Made by a program: the position numbers and the translations under genes. From positions 1 to 13,275 of the forward strand of contig CAYWMP010000164.1 of assembly GCA_964459445.1 (NCBI GenBank): DNA of 13,275 bases, given 5' to 3'. Positions 1 through 6,800 of this stretch are shown here, in pieces. The notes under the pieces are model-generated. The model did not search any database. It worked only from the letters and a program-made list of their open reading frames with translations, and had not been told where the DNA came from. How positions within the stretch are numbered: position 1 is the first letter of the stretch; each line of letters opens with the position of its first letter. Source of the DNA: CAYWMP01 sp964459445 (lineage in GTDB: Bacteria > Desulfobacterota > DSM-4660 > Desulfatiglandales > HGW-15).

Positions 1-68
1 TGCGGTTTGCGATACGGGAAGGCGGCCGCACGGTAGGCGCCGGGGTGATCAGCGATATTATCGAATAA
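1..68 (+). CDS. tuf: Elongation factor Tu, 3' end (partial)
   Basis: Reading from position 3 gives RFAIREGGRTVGAGVISDII plus a final E before TAA at 66-68. This is the highly conserved C-terminus of EF-Tu domain 3; the REGGRTVGAGV segment is diagnostic of the family. EF-Tu is the cytoplasmic GTPase that carries aminoacyl-tRNA to the ribosomal A site. Only the last 21 codons are in the window, so the GTPase domain cannot be inspected. A tuf gene just upstream of rpmG/tRNA-Trp/secE/nusG is a common bacterial arrangement and matches the tufB position of Proteobacteria. A second, probable tuf starts at 13252, so the genome probably has two copies flanking this cluster. Confidence 0.95.
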   Translation, partial: RFAIREGGRTVGAGVISDIIE

Positions 69-74
69 AGGATC

Positions 75-123
75 TTTTGCCCGAAGATTGGCCCTAAGGG
101 GTTTTCCTGGGCCGCGGGCAAGA
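75..123 (+). other. Two-stage hairpin in the tuf-rpmG gap
   Basis: The outer stem pairs 75-83 (UUUUGCCCG) with 115-123 (CGGGCAAGA): eight Watson-Crick pairs and one G-U. The inner stem pairs GGCCC 90-94 with GGGCC 109-113, then AGG 97-99 with CCU 106-108 around a GGUUUU loop. The 5' side has a 6-nt internal bulge (AAGAUU); the 3' side has a single G. No U-run follows (the sequence continues AAAAAUUGG), so it is not a standard intrinsic terminator. It could be an mRNA processing or stabilising hairpin at the 3' end of tuf, or a leader for rpmG. The pairing is read directly; the function is unknown. Confidence 0.55.
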
Positions 124-174
124 AAAATTGGAAAGCGTCTAGAAGAGGAAATAGGAGTATAAGGGAGAATTCGG

Positions 175-324
175 ATGAGAGACATCATCACCCTGGCCTG
201 TGAACAGTGCAAAAACCGGAATTACACAAGTACCAAGAATAAACGGAAGACTCCGGACAAGCTGGCGTTTAAAAAATATTGTCCCTTTTGTAGAACGCAC
301 ACGCTTCATAAGGAAACCAAATAA
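175..324 (+). CDS. rpmG: 50S ribosomal protein L33
   Basis: This 49-residue basic protein begins MRDIITLACEQCKNRNYTST, the usual L33 pattern, and has the family's usual length. Four cysteines in two CxxC pairs (C9/C12 and C36/C39) mark the zinc-ribbon form of L33, as opposed to the cysteine-free form used under zinc limitation in some bacteria. L33 sits in the large ribosomal subunit near the E site. The ATG at 175 has GGGAG at 163-167 as ribosome binding site, and a second AGGAG lies at 153-157. The gene stands between tuf and tRNA-Trp, the conserved location for rpmG ahead of secE-nusG. It is too short to stand out by length alone, but residue conservation makes the call secure. Confidence 0.95.
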   Translation: MRDIITLACEQCKNRNYTSTKNKRKTPDKLAFKKYCPFCRTHTLHKETK

Positions 325-352
325 AGGACAGCTTTAAAATTAAAATTCAAGC

Positions 353-404
353 CGCATGGTGCCCAGGGACGAAGACAACCGATTGGACCATGCGTGGACG
401 TCTT
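353..404 (+). other. 8-bp hairpin with possible pseudoknot between rpmG and tRNA-Trp
   Basis: CGCATGGT at 353-360 is perfectly complementary to ACCATGCG at 387-394. Inside the 26-nt loop, AAGAC at 372-376 can pair with GTCTT at 400-404 just downstream, which would form an H-type pseudoknot. No U-run follows, so it is not a typical intrinsic terminator. It lies 28 bases after the rpmG stop and 30 bases before the tRNA. Plausible roles are a processing signal separating the rpmG mRNA from the tRNA precursor, or a protein-binding site. The pairings are seen directly; the fold and role are inference. Confidence 0.45.
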
Positions 405-434
405 GATACTTTATCCAGGGAATTGCTTAGTTGC

Positions 435-511
435 AGGCCAGTAGCTCTAACGGCTAGAGCACCGGACTCCAAATCCGGGTGATGGGGGTTCGAATCCCTC
501 CTGGCCTGCCA
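435..511 (+). tRNA. trnW: tRNA-Trp (anticodon CCA), 3' CCA encoded
   Basis: A full cloverleaf can be drawn. The acceptor stem AGGCCAG 435-441 pairs with CTGGCCT 501-507, followed by discriminator G508 and encoded CCA 509-511. The D stem is GCTC 444-447 with GAGC 457-460. The anticodon stem is CCGGA 462-466 with TCCGG 474-478 around the loop CTCCAAA, giving anticodon CCA at 469-471 (tryptophan, codon UGG). The T arm is GGGGG 484-488 with CCCTC 496-500 and loop TTCGAAT. A5-type starts and discriminator G are usual for bacterial tRNA-Trp. The D loop has nine bases and begins with U448 where A14 is usually found. tRNA-Trp next to secE-nusG is a recurring arrangement in many bacteria. Confidence 0.97.
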
Positions 512-588
512 ATTTATATTGGCCGAAAACCCCGGGTCGCTCATTGACGTAGGCCTTTAATTGTATTTCAGTCGGGTGTTGATAGGAC

Positions 589-969
589 ATGAAAAAGACA
601 AGTCAAAAGAAAAAGAAGCGAACAAGTCGAAAGAAATCTCCGGCCAGGGCAAAATCCAAGAAGCTGAAGACCGTGGAAAAACAGCCCGAAGCAATTCAGG
701 GGGTGAATAACAAAAAGCCGCAACAGCCGCCTCAAAAGAAAGAGCCCGACAAAAGGAGCGAAGAGAAGCGCGGCGCCGTCAAATATATCAGCATAGCCGG
801 TCAGTTTTTGCGTGAAGCGAAAATGGAACTGAAAAAAGTCAAATGGCCCACACGTAAAGAATTGTTGGCCTCAACGGCTATGGTCATTTTTTTAGTACTG
901 GTAGTCTCTCTTTACCTTGGCCTCATCGATTTTGGATTGATCAAGATGATCAAGAATATCGTTGGATAG
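589..969 (+). CDS. secE: Preprotein translocase subunit SecE with a long lysine-rich N-terminal extension
   Basis: SecE is the small clamp subunit that embraces SecY in the SecYEG inner-membrane channel. Residues 73-91 (FLREAKMELKKVKWPTRKE) are the classic amphipathic helix and conserved hinge motif of SecE. A single transmembrane helix follows at about 92-114, then a short tail. At 126 residues the protein is about twice the length of the minimal one-helix SecE. Residues 1-62 are Lys/Gln/Pro/Arg-rich, low-complexity and probably disordered, on the cytoplasmic side. An in-frame TAG at 583-585 makes ATG 589 the earliest start, and the next in-frame ATG (residue 79) would cut the conserved helix. 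The ribosome binding site is weak (AGGA abuts the start; GGGTG lies at 574-578). The position directly before nusG supports the identity. Confidence 0.93.
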   Translation: MKKTSQKKKKRTSRKKSPARAKSKKLKTVEKQPEAIQGVNNKKPQQPPQKKEPDKRSEEKRGAVKYISIAGQFLREAKMELKKVKWPTRKELLASTAMVIFLVLVVSLYLGLIDFGLIKMIKNIVG

Positions 970-1011
970 TCAAATAGAATAGAGGTCGCGGAAGGAAGAA
1001 GGGATGGTCGA

Positions 1012-1572
1012 GTGATGACAGATGCCCAAGGGACGAATGAAAAAAATATGAAGTGGTATATCGTACACACATACTCGGGGTTTGAACATAAGGTTAAGGC
1101 CACCCTGGAGGATAGGGTCAAAACCCTGGGCCAGGAGGCCTTTTTCGGACGAGTCCTCGTTCCCACAGAGCAGGTCATCGAACTCAAAAAGGGTCAGAAA
1201 AAGACGTCATCGAGAAAATTCTACCCAGGATATATCATGGTTCAGATGTTATTGAACGAAGATACCTGGCACACTGTGAGAAATACCGCAAAGGTAACCG
1301 GGTTCGTCGGCGGCGGGTCGATGCCGTCTCCCATCGCGGACGAAGAGGCGGAGAAGATCATTCATCAGATGGAAGAGGGCATCAGCAAACCTAAACCCAA
1401 GTACCACTTTGAGGATGGTGATGAGGTCAGGGTCATTGACGGACCTTTCAACAACTTCCAGGGCACGGTTGAGGAAGTCAAAGAGGATAAGGAAAAACTA
1501 AAGGTCCTTATTACCATTTTCGGGCGGCCAACACCGGTTGAATTGGATTTTATACAGGTGAACAAGATTTAA
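1012..1572 (+). CDS. nusG: Transcription termination/antitermination factor NusG
   Basis: NusG binds the clamp of RNA polymerase, suppresses pausing, and contacts Rho or ribosomal protein S10. The NGN domain runs from about residue 14 (KWYIVHTYSGFEHKV) to 115, including the FYPGYIMVQM strand at 70-79. A flexible linker rich in Lys/Pro (about 120-132) leads to the C-terminal KOW domain, about 134-186, with GDEVRVIDGPFNNFQGTVEE. The length of 186 is normal. The start is uncertain between GTG 1012 and ATG 1015. AAGGGA at 999-1004 is 7 bases before the GTG and 10 before the ATG, so GTG is taken here. A third ATG at 1048 lacks a binding site. The gene lies 42 bases after secE and 12 bases before rplK, suggesting one transcript. 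Confidence 0.97.
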   Translation: MMTDAQGTNEKNMKWYIVHTYSGFEHKVKATLEDRVKTLGQEAFFGRVLVPTEQVIELKKGQKKTSSRKFYPGYIMVQMLLNEDTWHTVRNTAKVTGFVGGGSMPSPIADEEAEKIIHQMEEGISKPKPKYHFEDGDEVRVIDGPFNNFQGTVEEVKEDKEKLKVLITIFGRPTPVELDFIQVNKI

Positions 1573-1584
1573 GAGAGGAATACT

Positions 1585-2010
1585 ATGGCCAAAAAGGTTA
1601 TCGGCACAATAAAGCTTCAGGTGAAGGGGGGACAAGCCAATCCCTCTCCCCCGATTGGGCCTGCTCTGGGACAACACGGCGTAAATATCGCAGAATTCTG
1701 CAAATCATTCAATGCCAAAACCCAAGATCAATTGGGAACCGTGATACCCGTGGTTATTACCATCTATGCAGATAGAAGCTTTTCGTTTATCACCAAGACA
1801 CCGCCGGCTTCTGTCCTGCTAAAGCAGGCGGCCAAGATAGCGAAGGGTTCAGGTGAACCAAACCGGGAAAAGGTGGGAACCGTTACCTACGCGCAGGTAG
1901 AGGAAATCGCTAAAGTCAAATTTGAGGACTTAAACGCCTATGACGTGGAACATGCCGCAAGAATTATTGAGGGCACCGCGAGGAGCATGGGCATAAACGT
2001 TAGCAAATAG
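1585..2010 (+). CDS. rplK: 50S ribosomal protein L11
   Basis: L11 forms the base of the ribosomal stalk at the GTPase-associated centre, binding 23S rRNA and contacting EF-G, EF-Tu and RelA. The 141 residues match the usual length. The N-terminal domain (about 1-72) carries the proline-rich PPIGPALGQHGVN segment at 22-34, the region bordering the thiostrepton site. The C-terminal RNA-binding domain spans about 75-141 and ends TARSMGINVS. ATG 1585 follows AGAGGA in the 12-base gap after nusG. That gap is too short to hold a recognisable L1-type operator. rplA follows after 22 bases, the standard rplK-rplA pairing. Confidence 0.98.
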   Translation: MAKKVIGTIKLQVKGGQANPSPPIGPALGQHGVNIAEFCKSFNAKTQDQLGTVIPVVITIYADRSFSFITKTPPASVLLKQAAKIAKGSGEPNREKVGTVTYAQVEEIAKVKFEDLNAYDVEHAARIIEGTARSMGINVSK

Positions 2011-2032
2011 AATCGCAGAGGAAAATCGGAAA

Positions 2033-2740
2033 ATGGTCAAGCGAGGGAAGAAGTTCAGGGATTCCGCAGAGAAGATTGACAGGCTGGAAAGATATGCCTT
2101 CAAAAACGCTATTGAAATGGCGCTGGACAGCGCCTATGCGAAGTTCGATGAGACCGTGGATATTGCGGTGAGACTCGGGGTCGATCCGAGGCATGCGGAT
2201 CAAATGGTAAGAGGAACCGTTGTTCTGCCGAATGGGGTTGGAAAAGACGTCAGGGTTCTGGTCTTTGCAAAAGGAGAGAAAGAAAAGGAAGCCTTGGATG
2301 CAGGTGCGGACTATGCCGGGTCTGATGAGTACATAGAAAAGATCCAGAAGGGTTGGCTTGAGTTCGACAAAACCATTGCTACACCGGATATGATGAGTTC
2401 GGTAAGTAAATTGGGGCGTGTTTTGGGGCCGAGGGGTATGATGCCCAATGCAAAGCTCGGGACCGTAACTTTTGAAGTGGCCAAAGCCGTAACCGAAGTG
2501 AAGGCGGGAAAGATTGACTTCAAGGTTGAAAAGGCAGGCATTGTACACGCGCCGATGGGCAAGGTTTCCTTTGGTGTCGACAAGCTTATGGGAAATGTCA
2601 CTGCATTTTTGGATACAATTCAGAGGCTGAAACCGCCAGCGAGTAAGGGTACCTATCTAAAGAGCATTTCCATCTCTACAACCTTGGGTCCCGGAGTGAA
2701 GGTGGACCCGGCGTATGTAAAAGACCTGTTAAATGCCTAG
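2033..2740 (+). CDS. rplA: 50S ribosomal protein L1
   Basis: L1 forms the mobile L1 stalk that helps release deacylated tRNA from the E site; in several bacteria it also represses its own rplKA message. The 235 residues are typical. Domain I is made of the two ends (about 1-68 and 160-235), and domain II is the insert between them. The L1 signature LGRVLGPRGMMPNAKLGTV lies at 127-145, and the N-terminus MVKRGKKFRDSAEKID is characteristic. ATG 2033 has AGAGGA at 2017-2022, a longish spacing, plus a nearer CGGA at 2027-2030. The 116 bases that follow before rplJ are the largest gap between genes in the nusG-rpoC stretch and hold the L10-type leader. Confidence 0.98.
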   Translation: MVKRGKKFRDSAEKIDRLERYAFKNAIEMALDSAYAKFDETVDIAVRLGVDPRHADQMVRGTVVLPNGVGKDVRVLVFAKGEKEKEALDAGADYAGSDEYIEKIQKGWLEFDKTIATPDMMSSVSKLGRVLGPRGMMPNAKLGTVTFEVAKAVTEVKAGKIDFKVEKAGIVHAPMGKVSFGVDKLMGNVTAFLDTIQRLKPPASKGTYLKSISISTTLGPGVKVDPAYVKDLLNA

Positions 2741-2749
2741 TTTGTAACC

Positions 2750-2856
2750 AGCCACTGGCCGTAGGAGGTTTTGAACCTTTCGGAATTTCCTTGATCTATC
2801 GGTCTGGCGTTTCTCAATAGCAATTGGATCTGAGTGATAGAGGGGGTGAAGGAAAC
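2750..2856 (+). promoter_or_regulatory. Probable L10-type autoregulatory leader of rplJ-rplL
   Basis: The rplA-rplJ gap can fold into a long interrupted stem. GCCA 2751-2754 pairs with UGGC 2805-2808. GGCCG 2757-2761 pairs with CGGUC 2800-2804 and leaves a CU bulge on the 5' side. Inside it, AGGUU 2766-2770 pairs with AACCU 2774-2778. In many bacteria the L10-(L12)4 complex binds a bulged, kink-turn-containing leader at this exact position and represses rplJ-rplL translation. The stem and location are seen; assignment to that leader family is inference, and I could not place the kink-turn with certainty. Confidence 0.6.
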
Positions 2857-3384
2857 TTGAACAAACAGGAAAAAGAGGCTTTCGTAGCGGAAATAAAGGG
2901 CCGCCTGGAGAGAGCTCAGGCCACGTTTCTGGTCGATTATAAAGGGCTCAATGTGGAGACCATAAATGCACTTCGAAATGAACTGAGGAAGTCCGATACC
3001 GAATTTCAGGTGGTGAAAAATCGGCTATTGAATAAGGCCAGCCAGGACACGGACACCGCGGCGATAAGGGAATATATGGTTGGGCCATCTGCTCTGGCCA
3101 TATCCTATGAAGATGCGGTAGGCACGGCAAAAGTCTTAGTGGAGCAAAGCAAAGGATCGAAACATCTTGAGATCAAGGGCGGTCAGATCGCAGGCAAAGC
3201 CATCGGCTTTGAGGAAATAAAGCGACTTGCGGCACTTCCGAACAGAGATGTTTTGCTTGCCCAGGTCTTGTCAACGATGAATGCTGTTCCTACCTCCCTG
3301 GTACGCGTTCTTAACGCCGTGATGGTGGACCTGCTTAATGTGTTGAAGGCCCTTGAAAGCAAGAAAGATGAAGATAGTCCGTGA
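2857..3384 (+). CDS. rplJ: 50S ribosomal protein L10
   Basis: L10 anchors L7/L12 dimers to the ribosome as the spine of the stalk. The protein starts MNKQEKEAFVAEIKGRLERA and is 175 residues long, normal for the family. The RNA-binding N-terminal domain includes FLVDYKGLNVETINALR (24-40) and VVKNRLLNKA (52-61). The C-terminal helix from about 146 (TSLVRVLNAVMVDLLNVLKA) is the docking site for L7/L12 dimers. The start is taken as TTG 2857, preceded by GGGGUGA at 2843-2849, because the residues match the conserved L10 beginning. An upstream in-frame TTG at 2824 would add 11 atypical residues and run into the leader. The last residues KKDEDSP are a short acidic tail. Confidence 0.95.
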   Translation: MNKQEKEAFVAEIKGRLERAQATFLVDYKGLNVETINALRNELRKSDTEFQVVKNRLLNKASQDTDTAAIREYMVGPSALAISYEDAVGTAKVLVEQSKGSKHLEIKGGQIAGKAIGFEEIKRLAALPNRDVLLAQVLSTMNAVPTSLVRVLNAVMVDLLNVLKALESKKDEDSP

Positions 3385-3411
3385 ATATCATGAGAAATAA
3401 TTATTCTGATC

Positions 3412-3427
3412 AAGGAGGTTAAGGAGA
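3412..3427 (+). promoter_or_regulatory. Tandem Shine-Dalgarno sequences before rplL
   Basis: AAGGAGGTT at 3412-3420 is immediately followed by AAGGAGA at 3421-3427, four bases before the rplL ATG at 3432. Both match the 3' end of 16S rRNA. The nearer one has usable spacing; the farther one is a near-perfect consensus and could act as a standby site. L7/L12 is the only ribosomal protein present in several copies per ribosome, so strong initiation here fits its demand. Confidence 0.7.
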
Positions 3428-3431
3428 AAAA

Positions 3432-3821
3432 ATGGCAGCGAATATCAATAAGGATGACGTGGTCGAATTCATTTCGAGCATGAGCGTGTTGGAACTCTCC
3501 GAGTTTGTTAAAGAATTGGAAGACAAGTTTGGCGTCAGCGCAGCCGCACCGATGGCCGTGGCAGCGGCGGCAGTCCCGGCCGCCCAGGGGGCAGAGGAAG
3601 CAGCGGAGAAAACCGAATTTGACGTAGTCTTGACTGCAATCGGCGATAAAAAGATCCAGGTCATCAAGGTGGTTCGGGCCATCACCGGATTGGGCTTAAA
3701 GGAAGCCAAAGCTGTGGTGGATGGCGTTCCCGGTAATGTGAAGGAAGGGATACCCAAGGAGGAGGCCGAGGATATCAAGGGACAGCTGGAGGAGGCCGGC
3801 GCCACGGCCGAACTCAAGTAA
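3432..3821 (+). CDS. rplL: 50S ribosomal protein L7/L12
   Basis: L7/L12 is the multicopy stalk protein that recruits and stimulates the translational GTPases. The 129 residues divide into three parts. An N-terminal dimerisation domain (about 1-35, with VLELSEFVKELEDKFGV) binds L10. An Ala/Pro/Glu-rich flexible hinge runs from about 36 to 60. The globular C-terminal domain is about 62-129, with EFDVVLTAIGDKKIQVIKVV and LGLKEAKAVVDGVP, which bind EF-Tu and EF-G. The length is slightly above the common 120-125 because of the hinge. The gene is 47 bases after rplJ and 63 bases before rpoB; I see no convincing attenuator in the latter gap, although the E. coli operon has one there. Confidence 0.98.
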   Translation: MAANINKDDVVEFISSMSVLELSEFVKELEDKFGVSAAAPMAVAAAAVPAAQGAEEAAEKTEFDVVLTAIGDKKIQVIKVVRAITGLGLKEAKAVVDGVPGNVKEGIPKEEAEDIKGQLEEAGATAELK

Positions 3822-3884
3822 TCATCCCCTTTTGTCGCCTTTTCGGGTATGGGACCATATAAATCTAAAAACTGAGGAGATCAG

Positions 3885-6800
3885 ATGAAAGCAATGGATG
3901 GTGCAAGCCGCCGTATTAGGAGAAATTTCGGGAAAATCGATAAGATCATCGATATTCCAAATCTGATCGAGATACAAAAGCAGTCCTATGAGCGCTTTTT
4001 ACAAAAGGATGTGGCCCCTGATGAGCGCCAGGATATAGGGCTTCAGGGTGCCTACAGGAGTGTCTTCCCTATTCGGGATTTCAGCGGGACATCCTCGCTT
4101 GAATTCATCAGATACACCTTTGAGGATGTCAAGTATGGGGAAGATGAGTGTCTGGATAAGGGGATGACCTTTGAGGCCCCTCTGAAACTGACCGTTCGTT
4201 TGCTGGTTTTTGATACGGATGTGGCCGACGGCACAAAGAGCATCAGGGACATCAAAGAGCAGGAGATCTATTTTGGCACCCTTCCGATGATGACCGAGAG
4301 GGGGACCTTCATCATAAACGGCACCGAAAGGGTTGTTGTGAGCCAACTGCACCGTTCTCCCGGTGTCTTTTTTGACCATGATAAAGGCAAAACCCATTCC
4401 AGCGGAAAGCTCTTGTATTCCGCGCGCATCATACCTCTCCGGGGTTCCTGGCTTGATTTTGAGTTCGATCCAAAGGATTATCTCAATGTTCGAATCGATC
4501 GCAGGCGAAAATTCCCTGCGACCACCTTTTTAAAGGCATTGGGCTACTCTTCAAAGGATATCCTGTCCCACTTTTATGAAACTGAAGAGATCATAGTTGA
4601 GAAAGAGCAGTGTTTGCGTCCGGCGAAGTTGGAGAATCTTTACCGGCAGAAGATCCCAAGGGACATCATCAAACCCAAAGGTCGCAAAGTGTTGGCCAAA
4701 GAAGGGGAAAGGTATACAAAGCGGCTCCATAGGATATTTGAATCGGAAAATGTAACGCACATCCCTATCAGCTTTGAGGATCTGGAAGGCAGGATTACGG
4801 CTGATGACCTCATCGACCCTTCCACCGGAGAGGTGCTGGTCGCCGGAAACCAGGCACTCACCGCCGAAACTCTGCAGATCATCAGGGACAACGAAGAAAT
4901 CAATGAGATTGAATGCCTGGTCCTGGATGCCCCGGGCGTCAGCACGACGATCAGGGACACGATGATGCTGGACAAAATCGAGGACCATGATGAGGCCATT
5001 CTTGAGATTTACCGCAAGATGCGGCCGAGCAGCCCCCCGACCCAGGAAGTGGCCAACAATTTTTTCAACGGGCTGTTCTTCAGCCTATCCACCTATGACC
5101 TTTCGCCGGTGGGGAGATTGAAGCTGAACTACCGTCTTGGGCTCGATGAACCCCTTGAACTGCGCACCCTTCGAAAAGAGGATATTATTTCCACGCTTAA
5201 AGAGCTTATTCGGCTCAAAAATGCTGAGGCCATGGTGGACGATATCGATAATTTGGGAAATCGAAGGATCAGGGCCGTGGGTGAACTTCTTGAGAATCAG
5301 TATCGGATCGGTCTTGTGAGAATGGAGCGTGCCATCAAAGAAAGGATGAGCCTGCAAGAGGTGGAAACCCTCATGCCCCATGATTTGATCAATTCAAAGC
5401 CTGTCTCCGCCGTAGTTAAAGAGTTTTTCGGGACAAGCCAGCTTTCTCAATTCATGGATCAGACAAATCCCCTCTCCGAAATAACCCACAAGCGTAGACT
5501 AAGCGCCCTTGGCCCGGGAGGGCTCACCCGGGAACGGGCCGGTTTCGAGGTACGAGACGTCCATCCGACGCACTATGGCAGGATCTGCCCCATCGAAACC
5601 CCTGAAGGCCCCAATATCGGACTAATCGTTTCCCTGAGCACTTACGCCAGAGTCAACCAGTATGGATTCATAGAGACACCCTATAGAGAGGCCGCGAACG
5701 GCAAAGTGTCCGATAAGATAGATTATCTATCCGCCCTTGATGAGAAGGACTATCCTATTGCCCAGGCAAATGCACCTCTCGACAAAAAAGGAGCATTCAT
5801 CCGGGAGGAGGCTGCCGTGCGGGTTGAGGGTGAAGCAGGCAAGGCGCCGATACAGACGGTGAAATACATGGACGTCTCTCCTGACCAATTGGTTAGCGTC
5901 TCTGCCTCACTCATACCTTTCCTGGAGCACGACGACGCAAACCGCGCTCTCATGGGTTCCAATATGCAGCGTCAGGCTGTTCCCCTACTCCAGGCAAAGG
6001 CCCCTTTGGTCGGCACCGGCTTGGAGAGCGTGGTTGCCCGGGATTCCGGTGTGTCCGTTATTGCCCGAAGAGACGGCGTTGTGGAAGACGTGGACGCATC
6101 CCGTATCGTGATCAGGTCAAACGGGGAGACGGAAGACCAGGAGGAAGTGGAAATATATAAAATTGTCAAGTACAAGAAGTCCAACCAAAATACTTGTTAT
6201 AACCAAAAGCCCATCGTGAAGCGAGGTGAGATGGTCAAGAAGGGACAGATTATCGCCGACGGCCCTGCCACCGAACTCGGGGAACTGGCTCTGGGCCAAA
6301 ACGTCCTCGTGGCCTTTATGTCCTGGGGCGGGTACAACTTCGAGGACTCCATCATTATTAGCGAGCGAGTGGTCAAGGAGGATAGATACACATCCATCCA
6401 CATTGAGGAGTTCGAGGTAGTTTCGAGGGATACAAAGCTTGGCAAGGAAGAGATCACTAGGGATATCCCAAATGTGGGCGAGGAGGCGCTCAGAAACCTT
6501 GATGAAAGCGGAATCATAAAGGTCGGCGCCGACGTGGGAGCCGGTGACATATTGACCGGTAAAATTACCCCAAAGGGTGAAACCCAGTTGTCCCCGGAAG
6601 AGAAGTTGTTGAGAGCGATATTCGGAGACAAGGCAGGCGACGTCAAGGATACCTCTCTCAGAGTGCCCCCGGGGGTTGAGGGCATCGTGATCGATACCAA
6701 GATATTCTCACGACGGGGCGTTGAAAAGGATCAAAGGAGTCTGGAGATTGAAGCCGAAGAAAAGGCCAGACTCGAAAAAGACCTTGGAGATCAAAACCAG

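Noticed and set aside
403..431. Possible promoter TTGATA ... before tRNA-Trp
   Set aside because: No convincing -10 box lies at 16-18 bases from the -35-like hexamer.
509..522. CCAAT-TTAT-ATTGG palindrome at the tRNA 3' end
   Set aside because: A 5-bp A/T-rich hairpin that would sequester the CCA end; it is more likely chance or part of precursor trimming than a separate element.
347..544. 65-codon - strand frame covering the tRNA gene
   Set aside because: ARRDSNPHHPDLESGAL is the familiar false translation of the reverse complement of a tRNA; the cloverleaf explains the sequence.
544..572. Possible promoter TTGACG ... TTCAGT before secE
   Set aside because: The -35-like hexamer is good, but the -10 at 17 bases matches only three of six positions, so it is not reported as a feature.
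1573..1584. L1 operator in front of rplK
   Set aside because: The nusG-rplK gap has only 12 bases, and I could not identify an L1-like site overlapping the end of nusG.
2000..2548. 182-codon open frame on the - strand inside rplA
   Set aside because: It is fully antisense to a conserved ribosomal protein gene, matches no family I know, and has no credible ribosome binding site. It is a codon-bias shadow.
3822..3884. rplL-rpoB attenuator
   Set aside because: Known in E. coli at this position, but here only a 4-bp stem around TATGGGACCATA is visible and no U-run follows.
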